DNA of 64,000 nucleotides from Psychrobacter arenosus (GTDB lineage Bacteria > Pseudomonadota > Gammaproteobacteria > Pseudomonadales > Moraxellaceae): assembly GCF_904848165.1 (NCBI RefSeq), contig NZ_LR884459.1, positions 2,232,001-2,296,000 of the forward strand, written 5' to 3'. Numbering within the stretch: position 1 is the stretch's first letter; every line of letters begins with the position of its first letter. The position numbers and the translations under genes were made by a program. Under the pieces are notes generated by a model. The model worked only from the letters and a program-made list of their open reading frames with translations, was not told the origin of the DNA and searched no databases. Below are positions 29,912 to 38,190 of the stretch, piece after piece.

Positions 29912-30025
29912 ACGAACTTAGACGAACTTAGACGAACTTAGACGAACTTAGACGAACTTAGACGGGCTTAGACGGGCTTAGACGGGCTTAGACGGGCTTA
30001 GACGGGCTTAGACGGGCTTAGACGG
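29911..30025 (+). repeat. 10-bp tandem repeat array, two homogenised variants
   Basis: Five copies of GACGAACTTA (29911-29960) followed by six copies of GACGGGCTTA (29961-30020) and a partial copy. The array starts on the last base of the AlbA_2 gene stop codon. Period 10 bp, no spacers. Confidence 0.95.
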
Positions 30026-30127
30026 CTTATACGAATGAATAAAAATACCTATAAACACCATGAGCCTAACGCATTAAGAGGGGGGGTAGGGATGAAGCTA
30101 CCGCCAACCACACGCTACAGGTATGAT

Positions 30128-30574
30128 TTAAGGAATCTCACCGTCCACTTCAGCCTGATAAGACAAAGTAAAAATCTTATCAAAGACCAAGGTAAACACA
30201 AAAGTATAGATCAAGAAGAAAAGCAGTAGCGCGGCTTCCATGACAAACGCCTCCCAAAGACCTACCTTATACCAAAGCATATATAACGGTAAACAAATCA
30301 AGACTAGCCCGCCTTCAAACGTCAACGCATGAAGACTACGGACGATAAAAGTACGCTCAGTAATTTGCCACCGGCGCTCTAGACTCTCAAATATCGTATT
30401 AAAGGTAAAGTTCCAGATAACCGCTACCGCTGAAACCATAATGGCTACTGGTAAAGATTGGGCGGCCTCACCACCGCTTAACAGCATGAGGATAAAGGTA
30501 GAGGCTAAGATGGCGATAATTTCAAAGACAGTGACGTAGAGTAAACGACGTTTAATAGGGCTTAAGGTAATCAA
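30128..30574 (-). CDS. PACE-family multidrug/biocide efflux transporter (AceI-like)
   Basis: Four-span inner-membrane proton-linked exporter of the AceI family (two BTP domains), whose members export chlorhexidine, acriflavine or short diamines. Hydrophobic segments fall at about residues 12-32, 38-58, 80-100 and 108-130. The conserved membrane glutamate is at position 18 in VTVFEIIAI. I chose the TTG at 30574, with GGAG seven bases upstream, giving 148 residues, the usual size; an ATG at 30703 would add 43 residues unlike the family. A decayed copy of its 3' end lies at 26135-26248. Confidence 0.82.
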   Translation of the reverse strand: MITLSPIKRRLLYVTVFEIIAILASTFILMLLSGGEAAQSLPVAIMVSAVAVIWNFTFNTIFESLERRWQITERTFIVRSLHALTFEGGLVLICLPLYMLWYKVGLWEAFVMEAALLLFFLIYTFVFTLVFDKIFTLSYQAEVDGEIP

Positions 30575-30780
30575 CCGACACTCCAACGAGCCTGATTGGC
30601 TCTTATTTAAAATATGAGCCGGTCCGTCCCGGTAAAGAATAAAGTGAGAAGATAGCCACCGTAAAGCGAAACCACGGTTTCCGTCTGCGCTGGGGCTACT
30701 CAATCACATATTATCCCTGACAATCAACTGGTTATCAAATGAACACACCAATTCATAACAGTTTCCTAGGAAGGCGGCTA

Positions 30781-31323
30781 TTACTGAATGACCGGGGTGC
30801 CTTCTGTGGAAAAAGCAAAGCTTTTATTATTAAAATTGCCAATCATTACCGCCTCAATGACGGGGGTCACAGCCTTATCAGCGCCTTCAACCTCAATAAT
30901 GAAATTGGCCCCAGAGCCACCCTTATTTTCTTCTTTTTCAACGATATAGTTGAGCGTCGCCATCGGGGGCAGTTCGATAGGGCCATTAATATAAGCTTTG
31001 ACTAAAGCGCCATCGGTATCGTAATAATCGATTTTATTGATATATAAAGATTTTTTTAGCGTGGTATTGCGCACACTTAACGTGGCGGACAACAGTACTT
31101 TACCGTTGTTACTATCGGTATAGATGTCAGAGTAGATAGGCACATAAAAGGTTTGTTTATATTTAAAGTGACTGCGATCCACCTTGGAGGTGACTTCTAA
31201 TGCTTCAATGGGGTCTTTTTGCTCCTTGGAGAGCATGACGTTGGGGTCTTGCAAGGACTTATTACAGCCTGTACATAACAGCAAGACCGCGAGAGCTAGG
31301 GCAGAACTACGATAGTGATTCAT
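30781..31323 (-). CDS. DUF3124 lipoprotein
   Basis: A 180-residue exported protein of the DUF3124 family. The N-terminal signal ends in LLLCTGC, with Cys20 as the likely lipidated residue; position -3 is Cys rather than Leu, a slightly unusual lipobox. The body has the family blocks FYVPIYSDIYTDS and VRNTTLKKSLYINKIDYYDTDG. Function unknown. It begins 18 bases after the end of the KtrA-like gene on the same strand, so it is the third gene of a potassium-uptake operon, a link that hints at an envelope or osmotic role. Confidence 0.82.
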   Translation of the reverse strand: MNHYRSSALALAVLLLCTGCNKSLQDPNVMLSKEQKDPIEALEVTSKVDRSHFKYKQTFYVPIYSDIYTDSNNGKVLLSATLSVRNTTLKKSLYINKIDYYDTDGALVKAYINGPIELPPMATLNYIVEKEENKGGSGANFIIEVEGADKAVTPVIEAVMIGNFNNKSFAFSTEGTPVIQ

Positions 31324-31341
31324 AACTTTCCCTTGATTAGA

Positions 31342-32043
31342 CTAGTGGACTTTCACCCCGACACTGCGTAAAAACTGATTGATATTCTTGTTGGCGCCAT
31401 AGACCACTAAGACATCATCCGCTTGCAAGACCTGTTCAGGTTGCGCCAATCCTTGGATACTTGGTTTGCACTGAGTACGGCCAAAACTGTCTTCATACTG
31501 CTCATAGCGCATGGTGCTGAGCAATTTAATATCGAATTTATGCTCTAAATTTAGCTCACCTACCGCCTTGCCAATCAAGGGGGTGGGGATACTAATTTCT
31601 ACGATGCTAAAGTGCTCACTGAGATTAAACGAGTCGACAAAATAGCGTAAGGACAAGCGTTTTGCCCAGCGCATCGCTGATTCTTTCTCCGGATGAAAAA
31701 TATCGTCCACCCCAATGGCTTGCAGGACTTTTTCATGCAAAGGGTTAATACTGCGGCTGATTAATCGGCGTGCTTTTAGAGTCTTGAATAGCGCAGTGGC
31801 CATCACATTCGCGCCTTGGTTTTCGCCAATAGCCACGACCACGATATCGGTATCAGCAATCGGCAAACCATTGACCGTAAACTCATCGGTAGCATCCATG
31901 CAGATGGTATGGGTGATCAGTTCTTTATAAGTTTCCACCTTTTGCATATTGCTATCAATAGCAATCACTTCGTGACCTTGACTGGTAAGCGCAATGCCGA
32001 GCGAGGAGCCAAAACTGCCTAACCCTGCGATGATATATCTCAT
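31342..32043 (-). CDS. ktrA: Potassium uptake regulatory subunit, KtrA/TrkA family
   Basis: A 233-residue cytosolic RCK protein that gates the potassium channel encoded upstream. The N-terminal Rossmann motif is IIAGLGSFGSSLG, with the acidic end of the second strand in VIAIDSN, and a TrkA_C domain occupies about residues 140-225. One RCK unit rather than two points to KtrA rather than TrkA. It lies 55 bases after the ktrB-like gene and 18 before the DUF3124 lipoprotein gene. Confidence 0.9.
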   Translation of the reverse strand: MRYIIAGLGSFGSSLGIALTSQGHEVIAIDSNMQKVETYKELITHTICMDATDEFTVNGLPIADTDIVVVAIGENQGANVMATALFKTLKARRLISRSINPLHEKVLQAIGVDDIFHPEKESAMRWAKRLSLRYFVDSFNLSEHFSIVEISIPTPLIGKAVGELNLEHKFDIKLLSTMRYEQYEDSFGRTQCKPSIQGLAQPEQVLQADDVLVVYGANKNINQFLRSVGVKVH

Positions 32044-32098
32044 AGTATTCCTTGGGGCTTATGTCGCAGGCTATGCTGCCTAATATAGCGATAAACCG

Positions 32099-33859
32099 TT
32101 AGTTAATAGTAATCTCTTCAGTAGGATAACGATAGTTACGTTCGTGTCTATTTTTGAGTAAAGCAATGAATAAGGTCAGCATACCCACCCGTCCGACAAA
32201 CATAATGGCAGCGACCACCAGCTTGCTAAAAGTCGATAAATCGGCGGTTAGGTTTAAGCTAAGCCCTACGGTACTGTAGGCAGAGAAGCACTCAAACACC
32301 ACCTTGATAAGGTCTAGCTCCGGTTGGTCGTAACTAATCAGTGTGACCCCAGTGCCGATCACCAATAAAGACAACCACATGATAGAAAAGGCGCGGCGAA
32401 TAGAAATCTCGGCAATCTCACGCTTGAACACTTCGACTTTGCTCTGACCGCGGGCGAGGCTTAAAGTATTGAGCAGCGCGATGGCAAAGGTACTGGTCTT
32501 AATACCACCACCAGTGGAGTTGGGGGAGGCACCAATCCACATCAAAAAGATGGTCAGCATAATAGTCGGGAAGGCGAGGGCATCCATATCGGCAATATTA
32601 AAGCCCGCAGTTCGAGGGGTTGCAGCAGTAAATAGCCCTGTGATGAGCTTGCCTATAAAACTAGTATGTTCGGCTAGTACCCCATTATATTCAAACATCA
32701 TGACGCCGATTAAGCCGATGAGCAGTAAGGCACCCGAAGTAATCAAGGTAATGCGGCTGTTAATATTCAGTAGCCAAGGCTGATAGGTGTAACGGGCATC
32801 GTGACGGTACAGTATCCTTTGCGCACGATGGCGCAAGTAGCGCAGCAGATTAACGACGATGACAAAGCCCATACCGCCAAATAAAAAAGTCGTGCTAATG
32901 ATTAGCTGTAACGGGTAATTAAAGCGCAGCGCCTCATCGTATAAGCCCGCGCTAAAGGTAGAGAATCCCGCATTACAGAATGCAGAAACCGCATGAAACA
33001 CCGCAAAGAATAATCGCTCCGAGGTATCCATTCCGCTCAAGTTATAAATACTTAGATAGATTAATAAAGCGGCTAAAGCTTCGATACCAAAAGTGACGTA
33101 GAGAATAGATTTAAGGGTAGCTACCATATCGCCCATACGCGGCGAGTAAGTCATCTCACTAATGCTCAGCTGGGTCTCATAACTGACCCCACCTTTAAAG
33201 AAATAACTAAAATAGGTCACGAAAGTCAGGATGCCCAAGCCGCCAATTTGAATCAGTCCCATTAAGATCACTTGGCCTAAAGGCGTAAACCGTGTCGCGG
33301 TGTCGACCACAATAAGCCCCGTGACACAGACGGCACTAGTGGCAGTGAATAGCGCATCGACGAAGGTTAAGGGCTCGGTAGTCGCATTAGGCATCATCAA
33401 AAGTAAAGCGCCTACAAAGACAACGAAGAGAAAGCTAAGAATAAAAAACTGCGGAGGGTTAAGAAAAGCGCGATTTAAGGTGAAGTTAGTATCAGATATT
33501 TCTCGGATAAAGGTCACTAAGACAGCAAATTTAATAGCAACGAAACCATCTACCGCACCTGCCAAGCCTGAGCGGAATAAATCACTAAAATGCAGTACTA
33601 ATAACACTAAGATAGCGGCACTAGTCAGTAAGTCAAAAACAGCGACTTTATTCACAGTTAGGCGGGTTTTTGGCCGTAGATAGCGCCCTAAAGTTGTGAT
33701 AAACCCCAAAACAATAATGACTAAATAGAACAGATGGAAGGCTTGCTGCAGCCAATTAGATAGGTTGAAACCGCTATCGACCAAGGCGACGCCAACCCCA
33801 ATTAGACTGATAATAATAGTAAATTTGTTTAATAATCGATACGGTAGGGCTGCGTGCAT
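32099..33859 (-). CDS. ktrB: Potassium uptake channel subunit, KtrB/TrkH family
   Basis: Ion-translocating subunit of a Ktr-type potassium or sodium-potassium transporter, 586 residues from the ATG at 33859. A TTG start at 33934 is in frame but adds a charged tail without family similarity. The four pore loops are recognisable: SAVCVTGLIV, SAFCNAGFSTF, TPRTAGFN and AYSTVGLSLN, each with the central filter glycine. It is longer than typical KtrB (~450) because of additional N-terminal membrane segments. It is first in the ktrB-ktrA-lipoprotein operon. Confidence 0.9.
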   Translation of the reverse strand: MHAALPYRLLNKFTIIISLIGVGVALVDSGFNLSNWLQQAFHLFYLVIIVLGFITTLGRYLRPKTRLTVNKVAVFDLLTSAAILVLLVLHFSDLFRSGLAGAVDGFVAIKFAVLVTFIREISDTNFTLNRAFLNPPQFFILSFLFVVFVGALLLMMPNATTEPLTFVDALFTATSAVCVTGLIVVDTATRFTPLGQVILMGLIQIGGLGILTFVTYFSYFFKGGVSYETQLSISEMTYSPRMGDMVATLKSILYVTFGIEALAALLIYLSIYNLSGMDTSERLFFAVFHAVSAFCNAGFSTFSAGLYDEALRFNYPLQLIISTTFLFGGMGFVIVVNLLRYLRHRAQRILYRHDARYTYQPWLLNINSRITLITSGALLLIGLIGVMMFEYNGVLAEHTSFIGKLITGLFTAATPRTAGFNIADMDALAFPTIMLTIFLMWIGASPNSTGGGIKTSTFAIALLNTLSLARGQSKVEVFKREIAEISIRRAFSIMWLSLLVIGTGVTLISYDQPELDLIKVVFECFSAYSTVGLSLNLTADLSTFSKLVVAAIMFVGRVGMLTLFIALLKNRHERNYRYPTEEITIN

Positions 33860-33975
33860 TCGCCTAAACCTACAAAAGAAATAACCAGAATACTTATACT
33901 CCTTTTTTTTCTGGTCTACTAAAACTGTCTGCAAAAAAACGTAACGATTTATGACAGCGTTTTATTGAATTTTAC

Positions 33976-34004
33976 CAAAAAATAAGCCACTCAAATGAGC
34001 GGCC
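33976..34004 (-). terminator. Terminator after the flavin monooxygenase gene
   Basis: On the minus strand GCCGCTC-ATTT-GAGTGGC (one G-T pair) followed by TTATTTTTT, about 90 bases after the stop at 34092. Confidence 0.7.
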
Positions 34005-34091
34005 TATTATGCTGAAAAAACTAGTGGTTTTAAAAGAAGTCATCAAAAAAATGTGACTAAATTTATAGAACGGAATTGGACAAAACGCCCT

Positions 34092-35468
34092 TTAACTGGC
34101 TTTTTTATTACGCGGCATAAAGGATAAGTTTAAAAAGTGCTCTAAAGAGTCATCGGTGATATCTAACCATGGCTCGGGTAGCTCTGGCGCTAACGTACCG
34201 GTTAGGGTAGAGCGGTAGGCTTTTTCTCTAAAGCCCATAATGTTTTTAGCTTTGTCCTTTTTCCACTGTTTAAAGATTTCCCCTTGTTTTTCTACAGCAA
34301 ACTCAGGGTAGTCAGTAGCATTGTTTAAATTGCGGATATATTTTGCTTGAAAATCAATTTCTTCATCCGTATTGTCTACCGCTGCATAGTCGGCTAACCA
34401 ACGCTGCTCATCCGCTTCTCGCTCGGCTAAGTTAGGCAGTTGGATTTTACCCATCATCACATCGCGAGCATACCAGGCTTGCGCATCAAACATATTGAAC
34501 GTGAAGTACTGATCTTGCATGCCTAAATAAATCAGCTTAGGGTTGGGCTGCCAAAAGATACCTTTATAAAGATTAGCAGGGTACAAGCAGTTGTGCGTTT
34601 GCAAACGCAACTCGTCTGGCAAAAAGCGAAAATGGAACAAGTAACCGGTACACATAATCACCGCGTCAAAACGCTGGCTAGTGCCATCAGCAAAGTGGGC
34701 GACATCGCCTTCAAAATGGGTAAGCAGGGGTACTTCTTTGATACCATCTGGCCAGTCGTAACCCAAAGCTTTGCTGCGATAGCTGATAGTGACGGACTTG
34801 GTGCCATATTTATAACACTGCGTGCCAATATCTTCCGCCGAATAACTGCTGCCGACCAATAAAATATCTTGGTCCTTAAACTCTAAAGCATCGCGGAAAT
34901 CATGCGCGTGCAATACGCGACCTGGATACTCTTCAAACCCTTCAAAATAGGGCATATTTGGCGTCGAGAAATGTCCAGTTGCTACCACAACGAAATCAAA
35001 CTCATCCGTTTCTTGCTCGCCCGTCTTATGGTTCATGACCGTCACAGTGAACTTTTCTGTTTCATCATCAAAAGTTACCCAACGTACGGGGCATTCAAAA
35101 CGGATATATTTACGAATATCTTGCTGGTCGATACGACCCATAATGTAGTCTTTAAGGACTTCACGTGGGGGGTATGAGGGGATAGGCTCACCGAAATGCT
35201 CTTCAAAAGAATAATCTGCAAACTCTAAACACTCTTTAGGGCCATTTGACCATAGGTAGCGATACATACTGCCATGCACAGGCTCGCCATTTTTATCTAG
35301 GCCGGTACGCCAAGTATAGTTCCACATACCGCCAATATCATTTTGTTTTTCATAACATACTATTTCAGGTAAATCCTTAACTCCTGCTAAACGTGCTGCT
35401 TCGAAAGCACGCAGTTGCGCTAAGCCACTTGGACCTGCCCCTAAAATAGCAATTTTTTCCTTATTCAA
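34092..35468 (-). CDS. tmm: Flavin-containing monooxygenase, probable trimethylamine monooxygenase
   Basis: A 458-residue FAD/NADPH enzyme. The FAD fold motif GAGPSG is at residues 10-15, the FMO identifying motif is YPGRVLHAHDF at 181-191 and the NADPH motif is GSSYSA at 206-211. Blocks such as GGMWNYTWRTG, HGSMYRYLWSNGPKE and YLGMQDQ..FTFNMFDAQAW match what I recall of bacterial Tmm (for example Methylocella), which oxidises trimethylamine to its N-oxide using NADPH and O2. The substrate is inferred. No Tdm demethylase or TMA transporter gene is adjacent. It has its own terminator. Strong ribosome binding site (AAAGGAG) before the ATG. Confidence 0.82.
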   Translation of the reverse strand: MNKEKIAILGAGPSGLAQLRAFEAARLAGVKDLPEIVCYEKQNDIGGMWNYTWRTGLDKNGEPVHGSMYRYLWSNGPKECLEFADYSFEEHFGEPIPSYPPREVLKDYIMGRIDQQDIRKYIRFECPVRWVTFDDETEKFTVTVMNHKTGEQETDEFDFVVVATGHFSTPNMPYFEGFEEYPGRVLHAHDFRDALEFKDQDILLVGSSYSAEDIGTQCYKYGTKSVTISYRSKALGYDWPDGIKEVPLLTHFEGDVAHFADGTSQRFDAVIMCTGYLFHFRFLPDELRLQTHNCLYPANLYKGIFWQPNPKLIYLGMQDQYFTFNMFDAQAWYARDVMMGKIQLPNLAEREADEQRWLADYAAVDNTDEEIDFQAKYIRNLNNATDYPEFAVEKQGEIFKQWKKDKAKNIMGFREKAYRSTLTGTLAPELPEPWLDITDDSLEHFLNLSFMPRNKKAS

Positions 35469-35878
35469 GACTAACTCCTTTAAAAGTAATGAGTTATTAC
35501 TATAACATGTTTAGGGAAGTCGTGTTTTTAGGGAGGTTTTGGATTATTTGGGGCTTATGTAGTGCTGGTAATGGAATAAGTAGACACTTAGCCTTTAAGT
35601 TTTTATTCATTATTGAGAAAAAATATCTAGTGCTGGGCTTAACGATAACGCTTTTATAGTTAACAATAACCAAGCTATCTTCTTTAAAGTAGACTACTTT
35701 GCGCTAAAAACAATGTATTAATGGGCTTTTAAACCAAGTAACGCCTAAGGGTTTGCATTTTAGAGAGCTTAAGTGGATACTTTTAAGTTAAAGTTTCTAA
35801 AGGTTTAGCCAATCGCAAACAGCGACCTGCTCATAATACTAAGTCGCGATCACCAGCAGATAGGAATAAGGAATAGTT
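35469..35878. other. Noncoding region between divergent tmm and thioesterase genes
   Basis: 410 AT-rich bases holding both promoters. No supported gene, hairpin or repeat was seen. Confidence 0.4.
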
Positions 35879-36289
35879 ATGTCGGCAACAAAGGAAGAAA
35901 TCGTTGCGTTTATGGCCGTAGAGTTTCCTAGCGCCAAATTCACCATAGAGGAAGTAGGAGATAATGGTGCGATCTTGGCACATGATATTGGCAAGGATGA
36001 ACTGCGTCCTGGCGGTACCGTCTCAGGCCCAGTGCTAATGAGTATTGCCGATGTCGCCCTGTATGTCGCTACTCTAGGTAAGATTGGTATCGTCCCGTTG
36101 ACCGTGACCACCAGCTTAAATATCAACTTTTTGCGTAAACCTTCTGCAGAGGCGCGTATTATTGCGGAATGCAGCCTGATAAAAGTAGGGCGTACGTTAA
36201 TCGTAGGCGAGGTTTCTATCTATTCAGAAGGCTCTCGCGATTTGGTCGCGCATGTCGTCGGTACCTACGCCGTCCCGCCTAATCGCTAA
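35879..36289 (+). CDS. PaaI-family hotdog thioesterase
   Basis: A 136-residue single hotdog-fold protein. The central helix region LRPGGTVSGPVLMSIADVALYVA carries the usual loop and helix, and the strands SLNINFLRKP and GEVSIYSEG follow. Family members hydrolyse acyl-CoA thioesters, often aromatic or short-chain, as tetramers in the cytosol. The substrate is unknown. ATAAGGAATAG precedes the ATG. A DUF962 gene follows 49 bases later on the same strand and may share the transcript. Confidence 0.82.
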   Translation: MSATKEEIVAFMAVEFPSAKFTIEEVGDNGAILAHDIGKDELRPGGTVSGPVLMSIADVALYVATLGKIGIVPLTVTTSLNINFLRKPSAEARIIAECSLIKVGRTLIVGEVSIYSEGSRDLVAHVVGTYAVPPNR

Positions 36290-36338
36290 ATTGAACTTAT
36301 AATCATAATCTTATATCGCTAGCAAAGAAGCTAACACT

Positions 36339-36743
36339 ATGAATAATCCTTCCCCTAAAAGCTCAACGAGTAACACCACTCCTATAAAAGAGGGCATTAA
36401 TGGTGAGCTTATTGAGGTAAAAGCTCCCGTAAAACAGAAATTCTATGATTTTTATTTAGATGAGCACCAAAACATGGCTTGTCGTCGACTGCATTTTGCG
36501 GGCAGTAGCTTTGGTCTATTAGGTTTGGCTAAGGCGGTTAAAGATCGCTCAGCGGCTCCACTCGTGAAAGGCATTGCTGCCGGCTATGCATGCGCTTGGG
36601 TAGGTCATTTCTTCTTTGAAAAAAATAAACCGGCTTCTTTTAAGTCTCCGCTCAAAAGCTTTGCCAGTGATTTCCGGATGTATGGTGACGTGCTGCGCGG
36701 TAATTTAAGTTTGAAGGATAAGAGTTTAGATAGGGTTCGTTAG
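36339..36743 (+). CDS. DUF962 (Mpo1-like) membrane protein
   Basis: A 134-residue protein with the DUF962 pattern: FYDFYLDEHQNMACRRLHFAG, then GYACAWVGHFFFEKNKPASF and a final DFRMYGDV. The two histidines (in DEHQ/RLH and VGHFFFE) are those that in yeast Mpo1 bind iron for alpha-oxidation of 2-hydroxy fatty acids; a bacterial role is not established. About two hydrophobic segments lie in the middle. It is the last chromosomal gene before the integrative element. Confidence 0.82.
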   Translation: MNNPSPKSSTSNTTPIKEGINGELIEVKAPVKQKFYDFYLDEHQNMACRRLHFAGSSFGLLGLAKAVKDRSAAPLVKGIAAGYACAWVGHFFFEKNKPASFKSPLKSFASDFRMYGDVLRGNLSLKDKSLDRVR

Positions 36744-36788
36744 TAGCAGGTAGGCTTTGCTAGGATAGATTAGGAAAATAGCAGACAT

Positions 36789-36809
36789 AAAAAAAACGCT
36801 CGAAGCGTT
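36789..36809 (-). terminator. Old tRNA-Ser terminator, left of the element
   Basis: AACGCT-CGA-AGCGTT hairpin with T-run on the minus strand. It corresponds at a constant offset of 22,149 bases to the hairpin at 58938-58958 downstream of tRNA-Ser, and was presumably the tRNA terminator before integration. Confidence 0.7.
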
Positions 36810-36872
36810 ATGTATAAAGGTTTACAGAGGTGTTTAGGATAGATTAGGACAGGATAGGAAAACTAGGACTTG

Positions 36873-36894
36873 ATAAGATTGGCGGTGAAGGAGG
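36873..36894 (+). repeat. attL core of the integrative element
   Basis: A 22-bp perfect copy of the tRNA-Ser 3' end and 7 flanking bases (contains TTGGCGGTGAAGGAGG). The base after it differs from the right copy. Confidence 0.9.
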
Positions 36895-36955
36895 AAGCCG
36901 CACTTTTATTATAATTTATTGATTTTAAAGTATTTTTATTTATAAAGGAAAGGCG

Positions 36956-36976
36956 TAGACCAACTAATAGACCAAC
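36956..36976 (+). promoter_or_regulatory. Left integrase arm-site pair
   Basis: Two direct copies of TAGACCAAC at 36956-36964 and 36968-36976, 12 bp apart. The same pair with the same spacing lies at the other end of the element (58862 and 58874). Confidence 0.65.
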
Positions 36977-37237
36977 ACCTTTCAAGTATCGGATGCAAAG
37001 CGAATAACAGAATTTATCCTTTGATAAATTGTAACTAAATATTTCTAAAATACTCTTTAATCTCAAATATATACTATCACTAAAAAAGCGTTTGGGTTAT
37101 TGGAATTATTTTATATCTCACTGCTTACACTTCTTAATACCACTTGCTACTATTTCGAACAAATCAAATAATCCCTTGGCTATGATATCAAGAAATTTGA
37201 CTACTCATACTTCGTATAGCTCTGTTAGCTTGACGAC

Positions 37238-37819
37238 TTACTTATAACTTAACACCTTTGCAGATATAACATCCATATCCTGCGTATCTTTGTTCCAACG
37301 CTCGGTGATTTCACAAGCTTTCATTTCAGCAAAACTATAATTACCCTCTTGACCACAATCCCCTCCAGCGCCAATGTACTGAATATCAAAAAAACCTTTA
37401 CCATTTGATACGACTCTGGGGTAAATTTCTTCGTCAGAATTAAAGCTATATGAACTGTATATAAGGGTAGCGTCATTATTGCGCATTCCCTGATAAACAT
37501 TAAAAGAAGGAAAATTACCCCATATGGATGCACCATATTCGCATGCTAGTTTTCCCGTGTGTACGATATAGTCATCAAGTCCGTCACCAGTGACGTCAGA
37601 ACGCGTAATGAACCCTTGCTGAACACTTAATGGAAGGTCAACTGCATCTCCATATTGAGCGCTTTCACACATCTCTTTTAATTCATCAAATTCAGCTTGT
37701 AACTCAGATGGATAGTTATTTAGATAATCTATAGGTATAAGCTCATCACTGGCATGGGAGTAGGTGCTTGAAATTAACAATGTAATAGCAATAGCTGGAA
37801 GTGCTTGGAAAACTTTCAT
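37238..37819 (-). CDS. Secreted hypothetical protein with signal peptide
   Basis: A 193-residue protein of unknown function. Residues 1-23 form a clear Sec signal peptide (Lys2, hydrophobic core, cleavage after SHA-S). The mature part has four or more cysteines and one DVTGDGLDDYIV motif, similar to an FG-GAP or calcium-binding loop. A ribosome binding site AAGG lies before the ATG. It stands alone at the left end of the element and points outward, toward attL. No family recognised; a periplasmic or secreted cargo protein is the most that can be said. Confidence 0.7.
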   Translation of the reverse strand: MKVFQALPAIAITLLISSTYSHASDELIPIDYLNNYPSELQAEFDELKEMCESAQYGDAVDLPLSVQQGFITRSDVTGDGLDDYIVHTGKLACEYGASIWGNFPSFNVYQGMRNNDATLIYSSYSFNSDEEIYPRVVSNGKGFFDIQYIGAGGDCGQEGNYSFAEMKACEITERWNKDTQDMDVISAKVLSYK

Positions 37820-38116
37820 TTATTAACCTTAAGGATTGTTCAATATTAGTTTTAAGTAAGGAATAAGTATTAGTAAAATTGTTTCTTAATACTACCTTGT
37901 TTGTTATCGAAGGTAAACATTGAAGTAAGAAAGTAGACTTTCCAATAAAAATAACAGTCTTTTATAAAGACTGTTTAAAATAATAGAAAATTCCTGAGCT
38001 TTAGATTAGAAAATTTTGATCTGACCACTCGTTAATATATTAATAATCGCACAAGGCGATTTCATGCTTTGTGTTGCTATACTGATGCCTAAAACTCTAA
38101 AAACTAACGACACCGC

Positions 38117-38144
38117 TTGACGTATAGTGACTCTTATCTATAGA
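38117..38144 (+). promoter_or_regulatory. Candidate promoter of the hsd operon
   Basis: TTGACG (38117-38122), 16-bp spacer and TATAGA (38139-38144), about 45 bases upstream of the hsdR start. The gap 37820-38190 has no other supported feature. Confidence 0.5.
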
Positions 38145-38190
38145 TTTGCTACTACAACTATTTTATTATTGATTAAGTGAGCTATTCATC

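Noticed and set aside
29911..30025. CRISPR array
   Set aside because: The 10-bp units are contiguous without spacers and there are no cas genes.
30035..30229. 64-codon plus-strand frame
   Set aside because: It overlaps the PACE gene end on the other strand, with no ribosome binding site and no similarity.
30575..30703. 43-residue N-terminal extension of the PACE transporter
   Set aside because: It does not resemble the family, and the TTG at 30574 has a good ribosome binding site and gives the usual length.
36863..37066. 67-codon minus-strand frame over attL
   Set aside because: It covers attL and the arm sites; it is a chance frame in AT-rich DNA.
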